A stretch of DNA of 64,000 nucleotides from Photobacterium halotolerans DSM 18316 (GCF_000425165.1 NZ_KE384322.1:154011-218010); one strand, 5' to 3'. Counted from the stretch's first letter, positions 1 to 10,850 are shown. Made by a program: numbers and translations. The notes: generated from the sequence alone by a model not told the origin.

Positions 1-709
1 CTTTGGTTTCCAGCATCAGGTTGAACTTCTTGCTGATACGCTTGGTGAAGACTTTGATGATGTCTTTGTCTGCCGCAGGGATCACCTGGTCAAACATTTC
101 AACCACGTCGATCTGTGAGCCCAGTGCGTCATACACAGTACCCATTTCCAGACCAATGATACCGCCGCCCATCACCAGCAGTTTTTCCGGTACTTCTTTC
201 AGTTCCAGCGCGTCAGTTGAGTCCCAGATGCGCGGATCTTCATGCGGGATGAAAGGCAGCTCAATCGGACGGGAACCGGCAGCGATGATAGCGTTGTCGA
301 ATTTCACCGTAGTGGCTTCTTCGCCTTCGACAAGGATAGTGTTCGGATCGGTAAATTTACCGTAGCCGTTCACGACAGTCACTTTACGCATTTTCGCCAT
401 ACCACCCAGACCACCGGTCAGCTGGTTGATGACTTTATCTTTCCAGATGCGGATCTTGTTGATATCGGTTTGTGGCTCACCAAATACCACGCCGTGATCG
501 GCCATGGCTTTAGCTTCTTCGATGACTTTCGCCACGTGCAGCAGTGCTTTCGATGGGATACAACCCACGTTCAGACACACGCCACCCAGCGTGCTGTATT
601 TTTCAATCAGAACCGTTTCCAGACCTAAGTCTGCGCAACGGAAAGCGGCAGAGTAACCGGCAGGACCTGAGCCTAGAACTACGACCTGGGCTTTAATTTC
701 TTTACTCAT
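1..709 (-). CDS. lpdA: Dihydrolipoamide dehydrogenase (E3), C-terminal part beyond window
   Basis: This flavoprotein reoxidises the dihydrolipoyl groups of pyruvate dehydrogenase (and usually of 2-oxoglutarate dehydrogenase and the glycine cleavage system), passing electrons through FAD to NAD+. About 236 N-terminal residues are present. An FAD-binding GSGPAG motif lies at residues 13-18, the redox-active disulfide CLNVGC at residues 45-50, and a second nucleotide-binding stretch (GGGIIGLEMG) near residue 185. The dimerisation domain lies outside the window. The start at 709 gives the family-typical MSKEIKAQVVVLG. It is the last gene of the pdhR-aceE-aceF-lpdA order, separated from aceF by 187 bp that hold a strong hairpin. 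Confidence 0.97.
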   Translation of the reverse strand, partial: MSKEIKAQVVVLGSGPAGYSAAFRCADLGLETVLIEKYSTLGGVCLNVGCIPSKALLHVAKVIEEAKAMADHGVVFGEPQTDINKIRIWKDKVINQLTGGLGGMAKMRKVTVVNGYGKFTDPNTILVEGEEATTVKFDNAIIAAGSRPIELPFIPHEDPRIWDSTDALELKEVPEKLLVMGGGIIGLEMGTVYDALGSQIDVVEMFDQVIPAADKDIIKVFTKRISKKFNLMLETK

Positions 710-851
710 TATTGACCTCGTTGTAAGTCATCTATCCCTAACTGGCTGTAAGGCAGAATGCGTTATTTTTTTATTTTCAGACCGCGCAACAGTTTACAGA
801 CCTGTTATCACCCTGAAAAGGAAAATGGCATTCCCTGTGAGCCAGGCAACA

Positions 852-881
852 ATTCCTTGCCCGTTCATACGGGCAAGGAAT
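852..881 (-). other. Intercistronic 12-bp hairpin between aceF and lpdA
   Basis: A perfect 12-bp inverted repeat (852-863 with 870-881) encloses a 6-nt loop. No T-run follows on either strand, so it is not a classical intrinsic terminator. Its place between aceF and lpdA suggests an mRNA-stabilising or processing structure that sets lpdA apart from aceEF. That role is inferred. Confidence 0.7.
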
Positions 882-896
882 CTCGGGTCACACCTT

Positions 897-2792
897 TTAC
901 AGCACCAGACGACGAATGTCGGACAGCATGCCGTTCAGGTAAGTAATGAAGCGTGCGCCTTCAGCACCGTCGATCACACGGTGATCGTAAGACAGTGACA
1001 ACGGCAGCATCAGGCGAGGTTCGAAGTCCTTGCCGTTCCATACTGGTTTCATCTCAGACTTAGACACACCCAGGATACCCACTTCAGGGGCATTCACGAT
1101 TGGGGTGAACGCCGTACCACCCAGGCCACCCAGGCTTGAGATAGTGAAGCAGCCGCCCTGCATGTCAGCCGCCGTCAGTTTACCGGCACGGGCTTTCTTA
1201 GAGACCACCATCAGCTCTTCAGACAGCTCGTAGATGCCTTTCTTGTTCACGTCTTTGAACACAGGCACAACCAGACCGTTTGGCGTATCGACCGCGATAC
1301 CGATGTTGACGTACTTCTTCAGGATCAGGCTCTCACCGTCATCAGACAGAGAAGAGTTGAACGCCGGGAAGGCTTCCAGAGACTTGGCAACCGCTTTCAT
1401 GATGAACACCAGCGGGGTGATCTTCATGCCTGTGTCTTTCTTCGCTTCAATCGCATTCTGCTCTTTACGGAAAGCTTCCAGCGCTGTGATGTCTGCGTCA
1501 TCCCACTGAGTAACATGCGGGATCATCACCCAGTTACGGTGCAGGTTGGCGCCAGAGATCTTCTTGATGCGAGACAGCGGCTTCACTTCCGTTTCGCCGA
1601 ACTTGCTGAAGTCCACTTTCGGCCAAGGCAGCAGACCCAGAGCCGCGCCGTCACCTTTACCCGATGCAGACGCAGCGGCACCAGACTCAAGGCGTTTCAG
1701 CGCGTCTTTCACATAGCTCTGAACGTCTTCTTTCAGAACGCGGTTCTTACGGCCGGTACCTTTGACTTTCGCCAGGTTAACGCCAAACTCGCGCGCCAGA
1801 CGACGCACAACCGGAGAGGCATGTGCGTATTCGTTGTTTTCAACGAAATCACCGCCCGCTGCTGGTGCTTCTGCTTTCGCAGCCGGTGCTGCGGCAGGTG
1901 CTGCTGCAGGCGCTGGTGCTGCTGCCTGAGGCGCGGCAGCCGGGGCTGCACCAGCCACTTCGAATACCATGATCAGAGAGCCGGTCGAGACTTTGTCGCC
2001 GCTCGCGATCTTGATTTCTTTCACTTTACCCGCGAATGGTGCAGGCACTTCCATTGAAGCCTTGTCGCCTTCCACTGTGATCAGCGATTGCTCTTCTTCC
2101 ACCATGTCGCCAACGGCAACCATGATTTCAGTGACTTCAACTTCGTCGCCACCGATATCCGGTACGTTCACTTCTTTGTCAGCCGCCGCGGCTGGTGCTG
2201 CGGCAGGCGCAGGAGCCGCTTCAGCCGCTGGCGCCGGTGCTGCTGCACCAGAACCTGCCACTTCGAAGACCATGATCAGAGAACCGGTCGACACTTTGTC
2301 ACCGGATGCGATCTTGATTTCTTTGACCGTACCCGCGAATGGCGCCGGTACTTCCATCGAAGCCTTGTCGCCTTCCACCGTGATCAGAGACTGCTCTTCG
2401 TCGACGCTGTCGCCAACCGCAACCATGATTTCAGTCACTTCAACTTCGTCGCCACCGATATCCGGCACGTGAACTTCTTTCAGTTCAGCGGCGGCTGGAG
2501 CAGCAGGTGCTGCGGCCGGCGCGGCTTCTGCAGCTGGAGCAGGTGCCGCTTGCGCCGCACCTTCTGCTTCGAAGATCATGATCAAAGAGCCGGTAGACAC
2601 TTTGTCGCCTTCCGCTACTTTGATTTCTTTTACGATACCCGCCTGAGAAGCCGGTACTTCCATGGAAGCCTTGTCGCCTTCAACAGTGATCAGAGATTGC
2701 TCTTCTTCCACCTTGTCGCCAACGCTGACCAGGATTTCAGTAACCTCAACCTCATCAGCACCGATGTCAGGTACATTAATTTCGATTGCCAT
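897..2792 (-). CDS. aceF: Pyruvate dehydrogenase E2, dihydrolipoamide acetyltransferase
   Basis: E2 forms the core of the pyruvate dehydrogenase complex and transfers acetyl groups from lipoamide to CoA. The 631-residue protein has three lipoyl domains with the lipoylation motif GDKAS (lysines 41, 143 and 244). Ala/Pro-rich flexible linkers join them. A peripheral-subunit-binding domain lies near residues 328-360, and the C-terminal acetyltransferase domain carries the catalytic motif DHRVIDG around residue 604. Lipoyl domains 2 and 3 differ at only about three residues, whereas domain 1 is more divergent. The gene lies 13 bp after aceE and is surely cotranscribed with it. Confidence 0.98.
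   Translation of the reverse strand: MAIEINVPDIGADEVEVTEILVSVGDKVEEEQSLITVEGDKASMEVPASQAGIVKEIKVAEGDKVSTGSLIMIFEAEGAAQAAPAPAAEAAPAAAPAAPAAAELKEVHVPDIGGDEVEVTEIMVAVGDSVDEEQSLITVEGDKASMEVPAPFAGTVKEIKIASGDKVSTGSLIMVFEVAGSGAAAPAPAAEAAPAPAAAPAAAADKEVNVPDIGGDEVEVTEIMVAVGDMVEEEQSLITVEGDKASMEVPAPFAGKVKEIKIASGDKVSTGSLIMVFEVAGAAPAAAPQAAAPAPAAAPAAAPAAKAEAPAAGGDFVENNEYAHASPVVRRLAREFGVNLAKVKGTGRKNRVLKEDVQSYVKDALKRLESGAAASASGKGDGAALGLLPWPKVDFSKFGETEVKPLSRIKKISGANLHRNWVMIPHVTQWDDADITALEAFRKEQNAIEAKKDTGMKITPLVFIMKAVAKSLEAFPAFNSSLSDDGESLILKKYVNIGIAVDTPNGLVVPVFKDVNKKGIYELSEELMVVSKKARAGKLTAADMQGGCFTISSLGGLGGTAFTPIVNAPEVGILGVSKSEMKPVWNGKDFEPRLMLPLSLSYDHRVIDGAEGARFITYLNGMLSDIRRLVL
1950..2474 (-). repeat. Near-identical tandem lipoyl-domain repeats inside aceF
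   Basis: The coding blocks for lipoyl domain 3 (about 1950-2171) and domain 2 (about 2253-2474) encode nearly the same ~72-residue unit, with about three substitutions, and share long stretches of DNA sequence. The linker between them is Ala/Pro rich. This is a coding repeat, not a mobile element. Confidence 0.85.
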
Positions 2793-2805
2793 TATTTATT
2801 GCCTC

Positions 2806-5469
2806 TTACGCGAATAGCGGGTTGATCTTGTCGGCATCGATGTTGAATTTCTTGATTGCTTCCGCAACGGCAGATTTCTCAACATCACCACGCTTGGCCA
2901 GCTCGTTCAGAGCTGCAACAACCACGTAGCCAGCGTTCACTTCGAAGTGACGACGCAGGTTCTCACGGCTGTCAGAACGGCCAAAGCCATCAGTACCCAG
3001 CACTTTATAAGACTCAGCCGGGATGAAGGCACGCACCTGATCCGCATAGTTCTTCATGTAGTCAGTTGCTGCAATGGCAGGTTCTGTACCCATCACTTCC
3101 GCGATGTAAGATACTTTCTGCTCAGCTTCCGGGTGCAGCATGTTGTAACGCTCTGCGTCCTGACCGTCGCGGGCCAGTTCGTTGAATGAAGTGACCGAGA
3201 AGACGTCAGACGCAATGCCGTAATCGTCGCTCAGGATTTGAGCAGCTTTACGCACTTCGTTCATGATGGTGCCTGAGCTCATCAGCTGCACTTTCGCTTT
3301 ATCGCCCGCGTAAGTTTCCAGCTTGTAGATACCCTTACGGATACCTTCTTCAGCGCCTTCCGGCATCGCTGGCATCGCGTAGTTTTCGTTCATCAGCGTC
3401 AGGTAGTAGAACACGTTTTCCTGATCGCCATACATGCGACGGATACCGTCTTGCATGATCACGGCCACTTCGTACGCGAACGTCGGGTCGTAAGAGATAC
3501 AGTTCGGAATGGTGTTAGCCAGAATGTGGCTGTGACCATCTTCGTGCTGCAGACCTTCACCGTTCAGAGTGGTACGACCGGCTGTTGCACCCAGCAGGAA
3601 GCCGCGTGCTTGCTGGTCACCCGCCATCCAAGCCATGTCGCCAACACGCTGGAAGCCGAACATAGAGTAGTAGATGTAGAACGGAATCATTGGCAGATCG
3701 TTAGTGCTGTACGAGGTCGCCGCAGCTACCCACGAAGACATAGCACCCAGCTCGTTAATACCTTCCTGCAGTACCTGACCTGCGGTGTCTTCTTTGTAGT
3801 AAGACACAACGCCACGGTCTTCAGGAGTATAAGTCTGACCGCTTGGGTTGTAGATACCGATTTGACGGAACAGGCCTTCCATACCGAAAGTACGTGCTTC
3901 GTCAGCAATAATAGGAACGATGTTCTTGCCGATGTTCTTGTTCTTCAGCAGCACGTTCAGTGCGCGCACAAAGCCCATAGTGGTTGAGATATCACGCTTC
4001 TGCTCTTCCAGCAGCGGTTTGAACTCTTCCAGCTCTGGCACAATGAACTCTTGCGTGAAGTTCGGCAGACGCTTAGGCGTGTAACCGTGCAGTGCTTTAC
4101 GGCGAGCGTGCAGGTATTCGTGCTCTTTCGAACCTTCTTCCAGTTTCAGGTAAGGCAGGTTCTTGACGTCATCTTCAGACACCAGATCTTGCAGACCCAG
4201 GCGATCACGCAGGTGCAGAACATGGGTCATGTCCATTTTCTTCACCTGGTGCGCAATGTTCTTACCTTCGGCCGCTTCACCCATGCCGTAACCTTTAACG
4301 GTTTTGGCCAGGATAACCGTTGGCTTGCCTTTGGTGTCTTGCGCGTTTTTGAATGCCGCGTACAGTTTTGATGACTCGTGACCGCCACGCTTCAGCGCGA
4401 AGATTTCGTCGTCAGTCATGTCAGCAACCAGGGCTGCTGTCTCTGGATATTTGCCGAAGAAGTGCTCACGCACGTAAGCGCCGTCTTTGGATTTGAACGT
4501 CTGGTAGTCACCGTCGATGGTTTCGTTCATCAGCTGCAGCAGTTTACCTGTGGTATCTTTAGCCAGCAGAGAATCCCAGTTGTTACCCCAGATAACTTTA
4601 ACCACGTTCCAGCCTGCACCTTTGAACAGACCTTCCAGTTCCTGGATGATGCTGCCGTTACCCATAACCGGGCCGTCCAGACGTTGCAGGTTACAGTTAA
4701 CCAGGAAGCACAGGTTGTCCAGTTTCTCACGCGCAGCGAAAGAAATCGCACCACGTGATTCTGGCTCATCCATCTCGCCATCACCCAGGAAGGCATAGAC
4801 GCGCTGGGCAGAGGTATCTTTCATACCACGGCCGTGCAGGTACTTCAGGAAACGCGCCTGATAAATCGAGGCGATTGGACCCAGACCCATAGACACGGTC
4901 GGGAACTGCCAGAATTCAGGCATCAGTTTAGGGTGCGGGTAAGAAGACAGACCTTTACCGTCCACTTCCTGACGGAAGTTATCCAGCTGCTCTTCAGTCA
5001 GACGACCTTCAACGAAGGCACGAGCGTAGATACCCGGAGAGATGTGGCCCTGGTAGTACACCAGGTCGCCGCCGTCTGTTTCGTTAGCTGCGCGGAAGAA
5101 GTGGTTAAAGCACACTTCGTAGAAAGCCGCAGAAGATTGGAACGAAGCCATGTGGCCACCCAGCTCCAGATCTTTCTTAGAGGCACGCAGTACGATCATT
5201 ACGGCGTTCCAGCGGATAATGGCACGGATACGACGTTCCAGAGTGGTATCACCAGGATACGCAGGCTCTTGTGCGGCTGGAATGGTATTGATGTAGTTAG
5301 TGGTAATGCCCGTTGGCATGTCTACTCCACCCAGACGCGCTTTTTCCAGTACTTGCTCCAGCAGGTACTGTGCACGTTCTACACCTTCTTCACGAACGAC
5401 GGACTCCAGGGCTGCTAGCCACTCTTGAGTCTCCAGTGCGTCCACGTCATGCTTCATGACTTCAGACAT
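2806..5469 (-). CDS. aceE: Pyruvate dehydrogenase E1 component, homodimeric type
   Basis: E1 is the thiamine-diphosphate enzyme that decarboxylates pyruvate and reductively acetylates the lipoyl groups of AceF, feeding acetyl-CoA into the TCA cycle. The length of 887 residues matches the single-chain gammaproteobacterial E1. The ThDP/Mg signature begins GDGEMDEPES and ends at NCNLQRLDGP (about residues 230-270). The start MSEVMKHDVD sits 101 bp from the end of pdhR, leaving room for an internal promoter. Together with aceF and lpdA it supplies all subunits of the complex. Confidence 0.98.
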   Translation of the reverse strand: MSEVMKHDVDALETQEWLAALESVVREEGVERAQYLLEQVLEKARLGGVDMPTGITTNYINTIPAAQEPAYPGDTTLERRIRAIIRWNAVMIVLRASKKDLELGGHMASFQSSAAFYEVCFNHFFRAANETDGGDLVYYQGHISPGIYARAFVEGRLTEEQLDNFRQEVDGKGLSSYPHPKLMPEFWQFPTVSMGLGPIASIYQARFLKYLHGRGMKDTSAQRVYAFLGDGEMDEPESRGAISFAAREKLDNLCFLVNCNLQRLDGPVMGNGSIIQELEGLFKGAGWNVVKVIWGNNWDSLLAKDTTGKLLQLMNETIDGDYQTFKSKDGAYVREHFFGKYPETAALVADMTDDEIFALKRGGHESSKLYAAFKNAQDTKGKPTVILAKTVKGYGMGEAAEGKNIAHQVKKMDMTHVLHLRDRLGLQDLVSEDDVKNLPYLKLEEGSKEHEYLHARRKALHGYTPKRLPNFTQEFIVPELEEFKPLLEEQKRDISTTMGFVRALNVLLKNKNIGKNIVPIIADEARTFGMEGLFRQIGIYNPSGQTYTPEDRGVVSYYKEDTAGQVLQEGINELGAMSSWVAAATSYSTNDLPMIPFYIYYSMFGFQRVGDMAWMAGDQQARGFLLGATAGRTTLNGEGLQHEDGHSHILANTIPNCISYDPTFAYEVAVIMQDGIRRMYGDQENVFYYLTLMNENYAMPAMPEGAEEGIRKGIYKLETYAGDKAKVQLMSSGTIMNEVRKAAQILSDDYGIASDVFSVTSFNELARDGQDAERYNMLHPEAEQKVSYIAEVMGTEPAIAATDYMKNYADQVRAFIPAESYKVLGTDGFGRSDSRENLRRHFEVNAGYVVVAALNELAKRGDVEKSAVAEAIKKFNIDADKINPLFA

Positions 5470-5570
5470 GCGATCTATCCTTTCGTTGATATTCTACAAA
5501 ACCAGGGTTTTATCGCCCCTAACAATGTCGCGACTGTTTGATACCGACCTCGGCTTATATGAGGGAAGTA

Positions 5571-6344
5571 TTAATCCAGCCCGTCCTTGCGTTGTTGAAT
5601 CCTGCGAAGAGAGCGTTCACGTCTGCTATCTTCAAGCGTTAAATCCAACAATGTTTCCTCGATATAAGCCAAATGTGCATGCGATGCTTCACGCGCCATT
5701 TCCGGCTGCCCGGAAACGATCGCATGCACAATATCGGCTCGGTGTTTGCTCACCTTCTCCACCACCTCAGGGCGGCGGTTCAGGAGTTCAAAGTTTTGTA
5801 ATACGTTTTGTTCCAGCAAGGGGGCGAGACTGCGGATGATATGCAGCAGTACCAGATTATGCGCGGATTCGGTCACCGCAATCAGATACTGCATCACAGC
5901 GGCAGCTTCAGATTTGAGATCACCCTGTTGCTGGGCTTCCTGTATCCGGCTGTGACAGGCGCGGATACGGTCGAAATCGTCTTCATTGCCGCGAAGGGCG
6001 GCATAGTAAGCGGCCAGCCCTTCAAGGGCATGGCGGGATTCGAGTAAATCGAGCTGTGTTTCAGGGTGGGCTGCCAGTAAGTCCAGCAGGGGATCAGAAA
6101 AGCTTTGCCATAACTGATCCGACACGAAAGTGCCCCCGCCCTGACGACGGGTCAGCAGATGTTTGGCTTCTAAGCGTTGGATCGCTTCGCGTACTGAGGG
6201 TCGCGAAACGTCAAACTGCCGCGCTAACTCTCGTTCAGGCGGCAGTTGGTCTCCGGGGGACCATATCCCCTCCAGGATCAATCGCTCAAGTTCTTGCTCT
6301 ATGACGTCTGAGAGCTTGGCTTGGCGGATACGCTTATAAGTCAT
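5571..6344 (-). CDS. pdhR: Pyruvate-responsive repressor PdhR (GntR/FadR family)
   Basis: PdhR represses the pyruvate dehydrogenase operon and some respiratory genes, and pyruvate releases it from DNA. The 257-residue protein has an N-terminal winged helix (about residues 8-75, with the GntR-type stretch [20 protein letters not shown]) and a C-terminal FCD ligand-binding domain. It is the first gene ahead of aceE. A perfect palindromic PdhR box lies about 57 bp upstream of the start codon, just after a -10-like element, so autoregulation is very likely. The C-terminal tail is Arg/Gln rich. Confidence 0.96.
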   Translation of the reverse strand: MTYKRIRQAKLSDVIEQELERLILEGIWSPGDQLPPERELARQFDVSRPSVREAIQRLEAKHLLTRRQGGGTFVSDQLWQSFSDPLLDLLAAHPETQLDLLESRHALEGLAAYYAALRGNEDDFDRIRACHSRIQEAQQQGDLKSEAAAVMQYLIAVTESAHNLVLLHIIRSLAPLLEQNVLQNFELLNRRPEVVEKVSKHRADIVHAIVSGQPEMAREASHAHLAYIEETLLDLTLEDSRRERSLRRIQQRKDGLD

Positions 6345-6400
6345 TTATTAGTATCTGCTTCTTGTATTTTTTATCTTACAGTTCGACCCTACGACCGGTT

Positions 6401-6417
6401 AATTGGTCATACCAATT
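6401..6417 (-). promoter_or_regulatory. PdhR operator (perfect box)
   Basis: AATTGGTCATACCAATT is a perfect palindrome matching the known PdhR box pattern TTGGT-N3-ACCA. It starts 3 nt downstream of the -10-like hexamer at 6420-6425, so bound repressor would cover the transcription start of pdhR-aceEF-lpdA. Confidence 0.9.
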
Positions 6418-6419
6418 TA

Positions 6420-6425
6420 ACTATA
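6420..6425 (-). promoter_or_regulatory. Candidate -10 element of the pdhR promoter
   Basis: TATAGT on the minus strand lies directly upstream of the PdhR box. No convincing -35 is visible at 16-18 bp, so the promoter may need an activator or be weak. The start codon of pdhR is about 75 bp downstream. Confidence 0.5.
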
Positions 6426-6588
6426 TACAGAAATTTTACAGAAATAATTGAGGATGTCTACCGACAACTTGATTCATGTCATGGTAGTTCGAGCAAAAAA
6501 TCCCCGTAATTCGGGCCATGAAAGCCAAAAATTATCGCAACTTTAGACCATAATCCCGCATGTTGCGAACAAGATTCAGACAAAAAGT

Positions 6589-6605
6589 TAATGGTCAGAC
6601 CAATT
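6589..6605 (-). promoter_or_regulatory. Second, imperfect PdhR operator
   Basis: The core AATTGGTCTGACCATT (minus strand) keeps TTGGT-N3-ACCA with one imperfect outer position. It lies about 188 bp (centre to centre) upstream of the first box and about 60 bp past the end of ampD. The spacing would allow looping or a second promoter. The rest of the 320-bp ampD-pdhR gap is AT rich, with no gene. Confidence 0.65.
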
Positions 6606-6664
6606 TATTAACATTTTTGTCACATACAGAAATGTCACTTTTTGTAAAACAGCTCAAATTTTTT

Positions 6665-7219
6665 TTAATCACTTAACCCGGTTTTATAATGCCGCCAGTC
6701 AAAGGCCAGTCCAGGATCGGTCTTGCGGCCGGGAGCAATAAATTCATGGCCGGTGATGCGGGTGCGGGACAGTTGCGGATAACGGGCTAACAGAGTGCGG
6801 GTCAGTCGGCGCAGAGCATCATACTGCGCCGGGGTGTATGGCAGGGTATCTGTGCCTTCCAGTTCGATACCGATAGAAAAATCATTGCATTTCTCTCTGC
6901 CGGCAAACTCAGACACACCGGCATGCCAGGCTCGGGCATTGAAAGGCACAAACTGAATCACTTCGCCATCGCGGCGGATCAGGCAATGAGCCGATACCCG
7001 CAACTGATAGATTTCGCGAAAATACGGGTGCCCGGCCGGATCCAGCTGTCCGGTAAAGAGCTGCTCTATATAGGGGCCGCCAAACTGCCCCGGCGGCAGG
7101 CTGATATTGTGGATCACCAGCAGTGAGATATCCGCTTCATCCTGCCGGCTGTCACTGAACGGAGAAGGCACCCGTTTTACTTTGTCCAGCCAGTGTTGCT
7201 CGTTAATTCTGAAGTTCAT
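6665..7219 (-). CDS. ampD: 1,6-anhydro-N-acetylmuramyl-L-alanine amidase AmpD
   Basis: This cytoplasmic zinc amidase cleaves the stem peptide from 1,6-anhydroMurNAc during peptidoglycan recycling, and its loss derepresses AmpR-controlled beta-lactamases. The 184-residue length is typical. Expected zinc ligands are His37 (in VIHNIS), and His158 and Asp168 (in GHEFIAPGRKTDPG). There is no signal peptide, as expected for AmpD. It is divergent from nadC, an arrangement conserved in enterobacteria and vibrios. Confidence 0.97.
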   Translation of the reverse strand: MNFRINEQHWLDKVKRVPSPFSDSRQDEADISLLVIHNISLPPGQFGGPYIEQLFTGQLDPAGHPYFREIYQLRVSAHCLIRRDGEVIQFVPFNARAWHAGVSEFAGREKCNDFSIGIELEGTDTLPYTPAQYDALRRLTRTLLARYPQLSRTRITGHEFIAPGRKTDPGLAFDWRHYKTGLSD

Positions 7220-7364
7220 GCCTGCTGCCTGTTTGCTTGATTCGCCTGACGCTAAGGATAAAACCTCTAGCCGCTCTCACTCAACCCGAGAATGCCTTCC
7301 CCTTGCCAGCATCTCACAGTATGATCGGCTTCATTTCGACAGCCTCAGCCAACACGGTATATAA

Positions 7365-8264
<900 letters not shown>

Positions 8265-8286
8265 ATACCCACATGACTCAGAACAG

Positions 8287-8317
8287 AAAGGGAGCGCCAG
8301 AGCGCTCCCTTTTTTTA
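8287..8317 (+). terminator. Intrinsic terminator after nadC, probably bidirectional
   Basis: The GC-rich stem GGGAGCGC / GCGCTCCC with a 4-nt loop is followed by seven Ts on the plus strand and preceded by an AAA on the other side. It lies between convergent nadC and glpQ and probably serves both. Confidence 0.9.
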
Positions 8318-8334
8318 TTGAAGATGAGTTCCCG

Positions 8335-9393
8335 TTAGCCGCGGTTCAGGAAAGATACCGCTTTGTCCGGAAAGTCAGTGAATATGCCATCCACTTTCAC
8401 TTTGTTATAAAACACGTCCAGCATGTCATCAAAGTTATCCGCATATGGGGCAATACGGCCTTCATCGGCGCGGAAGGTATAGGGATGAACTACCAGGCCG
8501 GCAGATTTGGCTTCTTTCATCAGTGGCAGGATGATCAGCTTATCTTTGGTTGACTTGTCATCCACCAGCATAGGTTTCCAGGGCCCGATACCATCGGCAT
8601 ACTGAGCCACTTTTGCCATGCCGTCTTTTTCAAACATCCAGTCATAGTTGTACGGCGTTGCATCCTTGCCTTGATACACCATGGTCTCGTTCCAGTCGGT
8701 GTAGGCCATCAGCTGTACCAGATTAAGATCCATCTTCATGGCCGGCATCAGTTCATCATTGATGCGTTTGAGCTCAATCGGATCAAAACACTGCACAAAA
8801 GCTTTGTCGTCTTTACTGTCGTAGCCGTAGGCTTTCAGCACTTCCAGTAAGGCTTTGGAGATATCTTTGCCTTCGTGGCGGTGGAACCAGGGCGCTTTGA
8901 TCTCAGGGTAGATACCTATGTTGTAGCCCAGCGTACTGTTCAGTCCCTGGATCAGCTCAATTTCTTCTGCCAGTGTCGGCACAGTAAACGACGATTTCCA
9001 TAGCGGGAAACGGTCAGGAAAACCCGCCACCTTGTTGCCGTCTTTATCTATATTAAAGCCTTCGGTCAGGCGCAGGCCCTGGATTTCAGCCAGGGTAAAA
9101 TCGATCGCGTAGTAACGGCCATCGGCACGGGCACGATCCGGATAACGCTCCGCCACGTCTGTGACACGATCAAGATAATGGTCATGTAACACAACCAGCT
9201 GGTCATCTTTGGTCATCACTACATCTTGTTCGATATAGTCCGGTTTCATGGCATAGGCCATGGCTTTGGCTTCCAGCGTATGCTCAGGCAGGTAGCCCGA
9301 TGCGCCGCGGTGGGCGATCACCAGCGGATCCGCCAGAGAGCAGGAGGAGTAAGTCAGTGCAGCCAGAGTTAAGCCAATAACGTTCAGTTTCAT
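8335..9393 (-). CDS. glpQ: Periplasmic glycerophosphodiester phosphodiesterase
   Basis: GlpQ hydrolyses deacylated phospholipids (glycerophosphodiesters) in the periplasm to glycerol-3-phosphate and an alcohol, and GlpT imports the product. The protein has a Sec signal peptide (MKLN then a hydrophobic stretch ending CSLA, cut before DPLVIAHRG). The GDPD signature IAHRGASGYLPEHT and metal-binding EQDVVMTKDDQLVVLHD follow. I chose ATG 9393 because it gives a normal signal peptide and matches the family. In-frame starts at 9405, 9417 and GTG 9423 are possible. No proper lipobox is present, although a Cys sits near the cleavage site. It is second in a glpT-glpQ operon. Confidence 0.94.
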   Translation of the reverse strand: MKLNVIGLTLAALTYSSCSLADPLVIAHRGASGYLPEHTLEAKAMAYAMKPDYIEQDVVMTKDDQLVVLHDHYLDRVTDVAERYPDRARADGRYYAIDFTLAEIQGLRLTEGFNIDKDGNKVAGFPDRFPLWKSSFTVPTLAEEIELIQGLNSTLGYNIGIYPEIKAPWFHRHEGKDISKALLEVLKAYGYDSKDDKAFVQCFDPIELKRINDELMPAMKMDLNLVQLMAYTDWNETMVYQGKDATPYNYDWMFEKDGMAKVAQYADGIGPWKPMLVDDKSTKDKLIILPLMKEAKSAGLVVHPYTFRADEGRIAPYADNFDDMLDVFYNKVKVDGIFTDFPDKAVSFLNRG

Positions 9394-9488
9394 TTTATTA
9401 CCCATATGTTGGTACATAGACACCCGAAAAGAGTCAGGCCGTCACAGTTATGAAACGGCCTGAATAATATAAAGATTAAAGCATGAAT

Positions 9489-10850
9489 TTACGCAAGTGC
9501 CTGTTCGCGTGCTTTTTGTTTATGGTGTGCCCGCTCGCCGACAAAGGCATACATCAGACAGACGATCGACGCGATACAAGAGCCCACCAGCACGATGAAA
9601 CCGCCATCCCAGCCAAAGTGATCCACTGTGTAACCCAGCACCGCATTCGCCGCGACGGCGCCACCCAGATAACCAAACAGGCCGGTCAGACCCGCCGCCG
9701 TGCCCGCCGCTTTTTTCGGTGCCAGTTCAAGCGCATACAGGCCAATCAGCATCACAGGGCCATAAATCAGGAAACCGATCGCAATCAGTGCCAGCATATC
9801 AATGGTTGGATTGCCTGCCGGGTTGAACCAGTACACCAGCACCGCCATTGTCACCAGTACCATGAACAGAATACCGGCCGGCGCACGGCGCCCTTTGAAC
9901 AGTTTGTCAGAAATCCAGCCGCACAGCAGCGTGCCCGGAATACCGGCCCACTCATACAGGAAATACGCCCAGGATGATTTATCCACGGTAAATTCCTTGG
10001 CTTCTTTCAAATACACAGGTGCCCAGTCGAGAACGCCGTAGCGGATCAGGTATACAAAAGCGTTGGCAATCGCGATAGACCACAACAGTTTGTTGGAGAA
10101 TACGTACTTGAAGAAAATCTCTTTGGCCGACATTTCCTTTTCATGAGACTTGTCGTAATCGTCCGGGTAATCGTTCTTATATTCTTCAATCGCCGGCAGG
10201 CCGCAAGACTGCGGCGTATCACGTACCGTCAGCCAGATGAAAACAGCCACCAGGGCAGCAAAAAAGGCAGGCACATAAAAAGCCGCGCGCCAGTCATCCT
10301 GGAACGCCCACAGACCGAGCAGAAACAGCGGGCCAATCAAGCCGCCGCCCACGTTATGAGCCACATTCCAGACCGAGACAATTTCGCCCCGCTCTTTACG
10401 GGACCACCAGTGGACCATAGTCCGGCCGCACGCCGGCCAGCCCATGCCCTGGAACCAGCCGTTCAGGAACAGCAGGATAAACATGGCGGTAATGCTGCTC
10501 GTCGCCCAGGGCATAAACCCGAAGCAGAACATCACCAGCGATGACATCAGCAGGCCGGCACTTAAGAAATAGCGCGGATCAGAGCGGTCAGACACGCTGC
10601 CCATCAGAAACTTCGACAGGCCATAGGAAATAGAGACAGCCGCCAGCGCGACACCCAGATCACCACGGCTAAAGCCCTGCTCAATCAGGTATGGCATCGC
10701 CAGACTGAAATTCTTACGTACCAGGTAATAACCTGCATACCCGAAAAAAATTCCAATAAAAAGCTGCCACCGCAGCCGTTTGTAGGTGCTGTCAACCTTG
10801 TCTGCCGGCAGCAGGGGTTGATGCGCTTTGGGGGTAAAAATTCCAAACAT
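9489..10850 (-). CDS. glpT: Glycerol-3-phosphate:phosphate antiporter
   Basis: GlpT is an inner-membrane major-facilitator transporter that swaps cytoplasmic phosphate for external glycerol-3-phosphate, and it is also the usual entry route for fosfomycin. The 453 residues form about 12 membrane segments, with the organophosphate/phosphate antiporter feature [19 protein letters not shown] near residues 130-150. It is the first gene of glpTQ (95 bp to glpQ). Its promoter has a TTTACT/TACACT pair, with a palindrome filling the spacer. A target of GlpR and CRP in relatives, so glycerol-phosphate control is expected. Confidence 0.97.
   Translation of the reverse strand: MFGIFTPKAHQPLLPADKVDSTYKRLRWQLFIGIFFGYAGYYLVRKNFSLAMPYLIEQGFSRGDLGVALAAVSISYGLSKFLMGSVSDRSDPRYFLSAGLLMSSLVMFCFGFMPWATSSITAMFILLFLNGWFQGMGWPACGRTMVHWWSRKERGEIVSVWNVAHNVGGGLIGPLFLLGLWAFQDDWRAAFYVPAFFAALVAVFIWLTVRDTPQSCGLPAIEEYKNDYPDDYDKSHEKEMSAKEIFFKYVFSNKLLWSIAIANAFVYLIRYGVLDWAPVYLKEAKEFTVDKSSWAYFLYEWAGIPGTLLCGWISDKLFKGRRAPAGILFMVLVTMAVLVYWFNPAGNPTIDMLALIAIGFLIYGPVMLIGLYALELAPKKAAGTAAGLTGLFGYLGGAVAANAVLGYTVDHFGWDGGFIVLVGSCIASIVCLMYAFVGERAHHKQKAREQALA

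Noticed and set aside
1950-2474. Mobile or tandem DNA repeat in aceF
   Set aside because: The repeated DNA encodes lipoyl domains and is explained by protein domain duplication.
4834-5418. 194-codon plus-strand frame opposite aceE
   Set aside because: It lies wholly inside aceE on the other strand, has no family features, and mirrors the codon pattern of the real gene.
8335-9393. GlpQ as a lipoprotein
   Set aside because: A Cys is near the signal cleavage site, but the preceding residues (TYSSC) do not form a lipobox. A normal Sec signal fits better.
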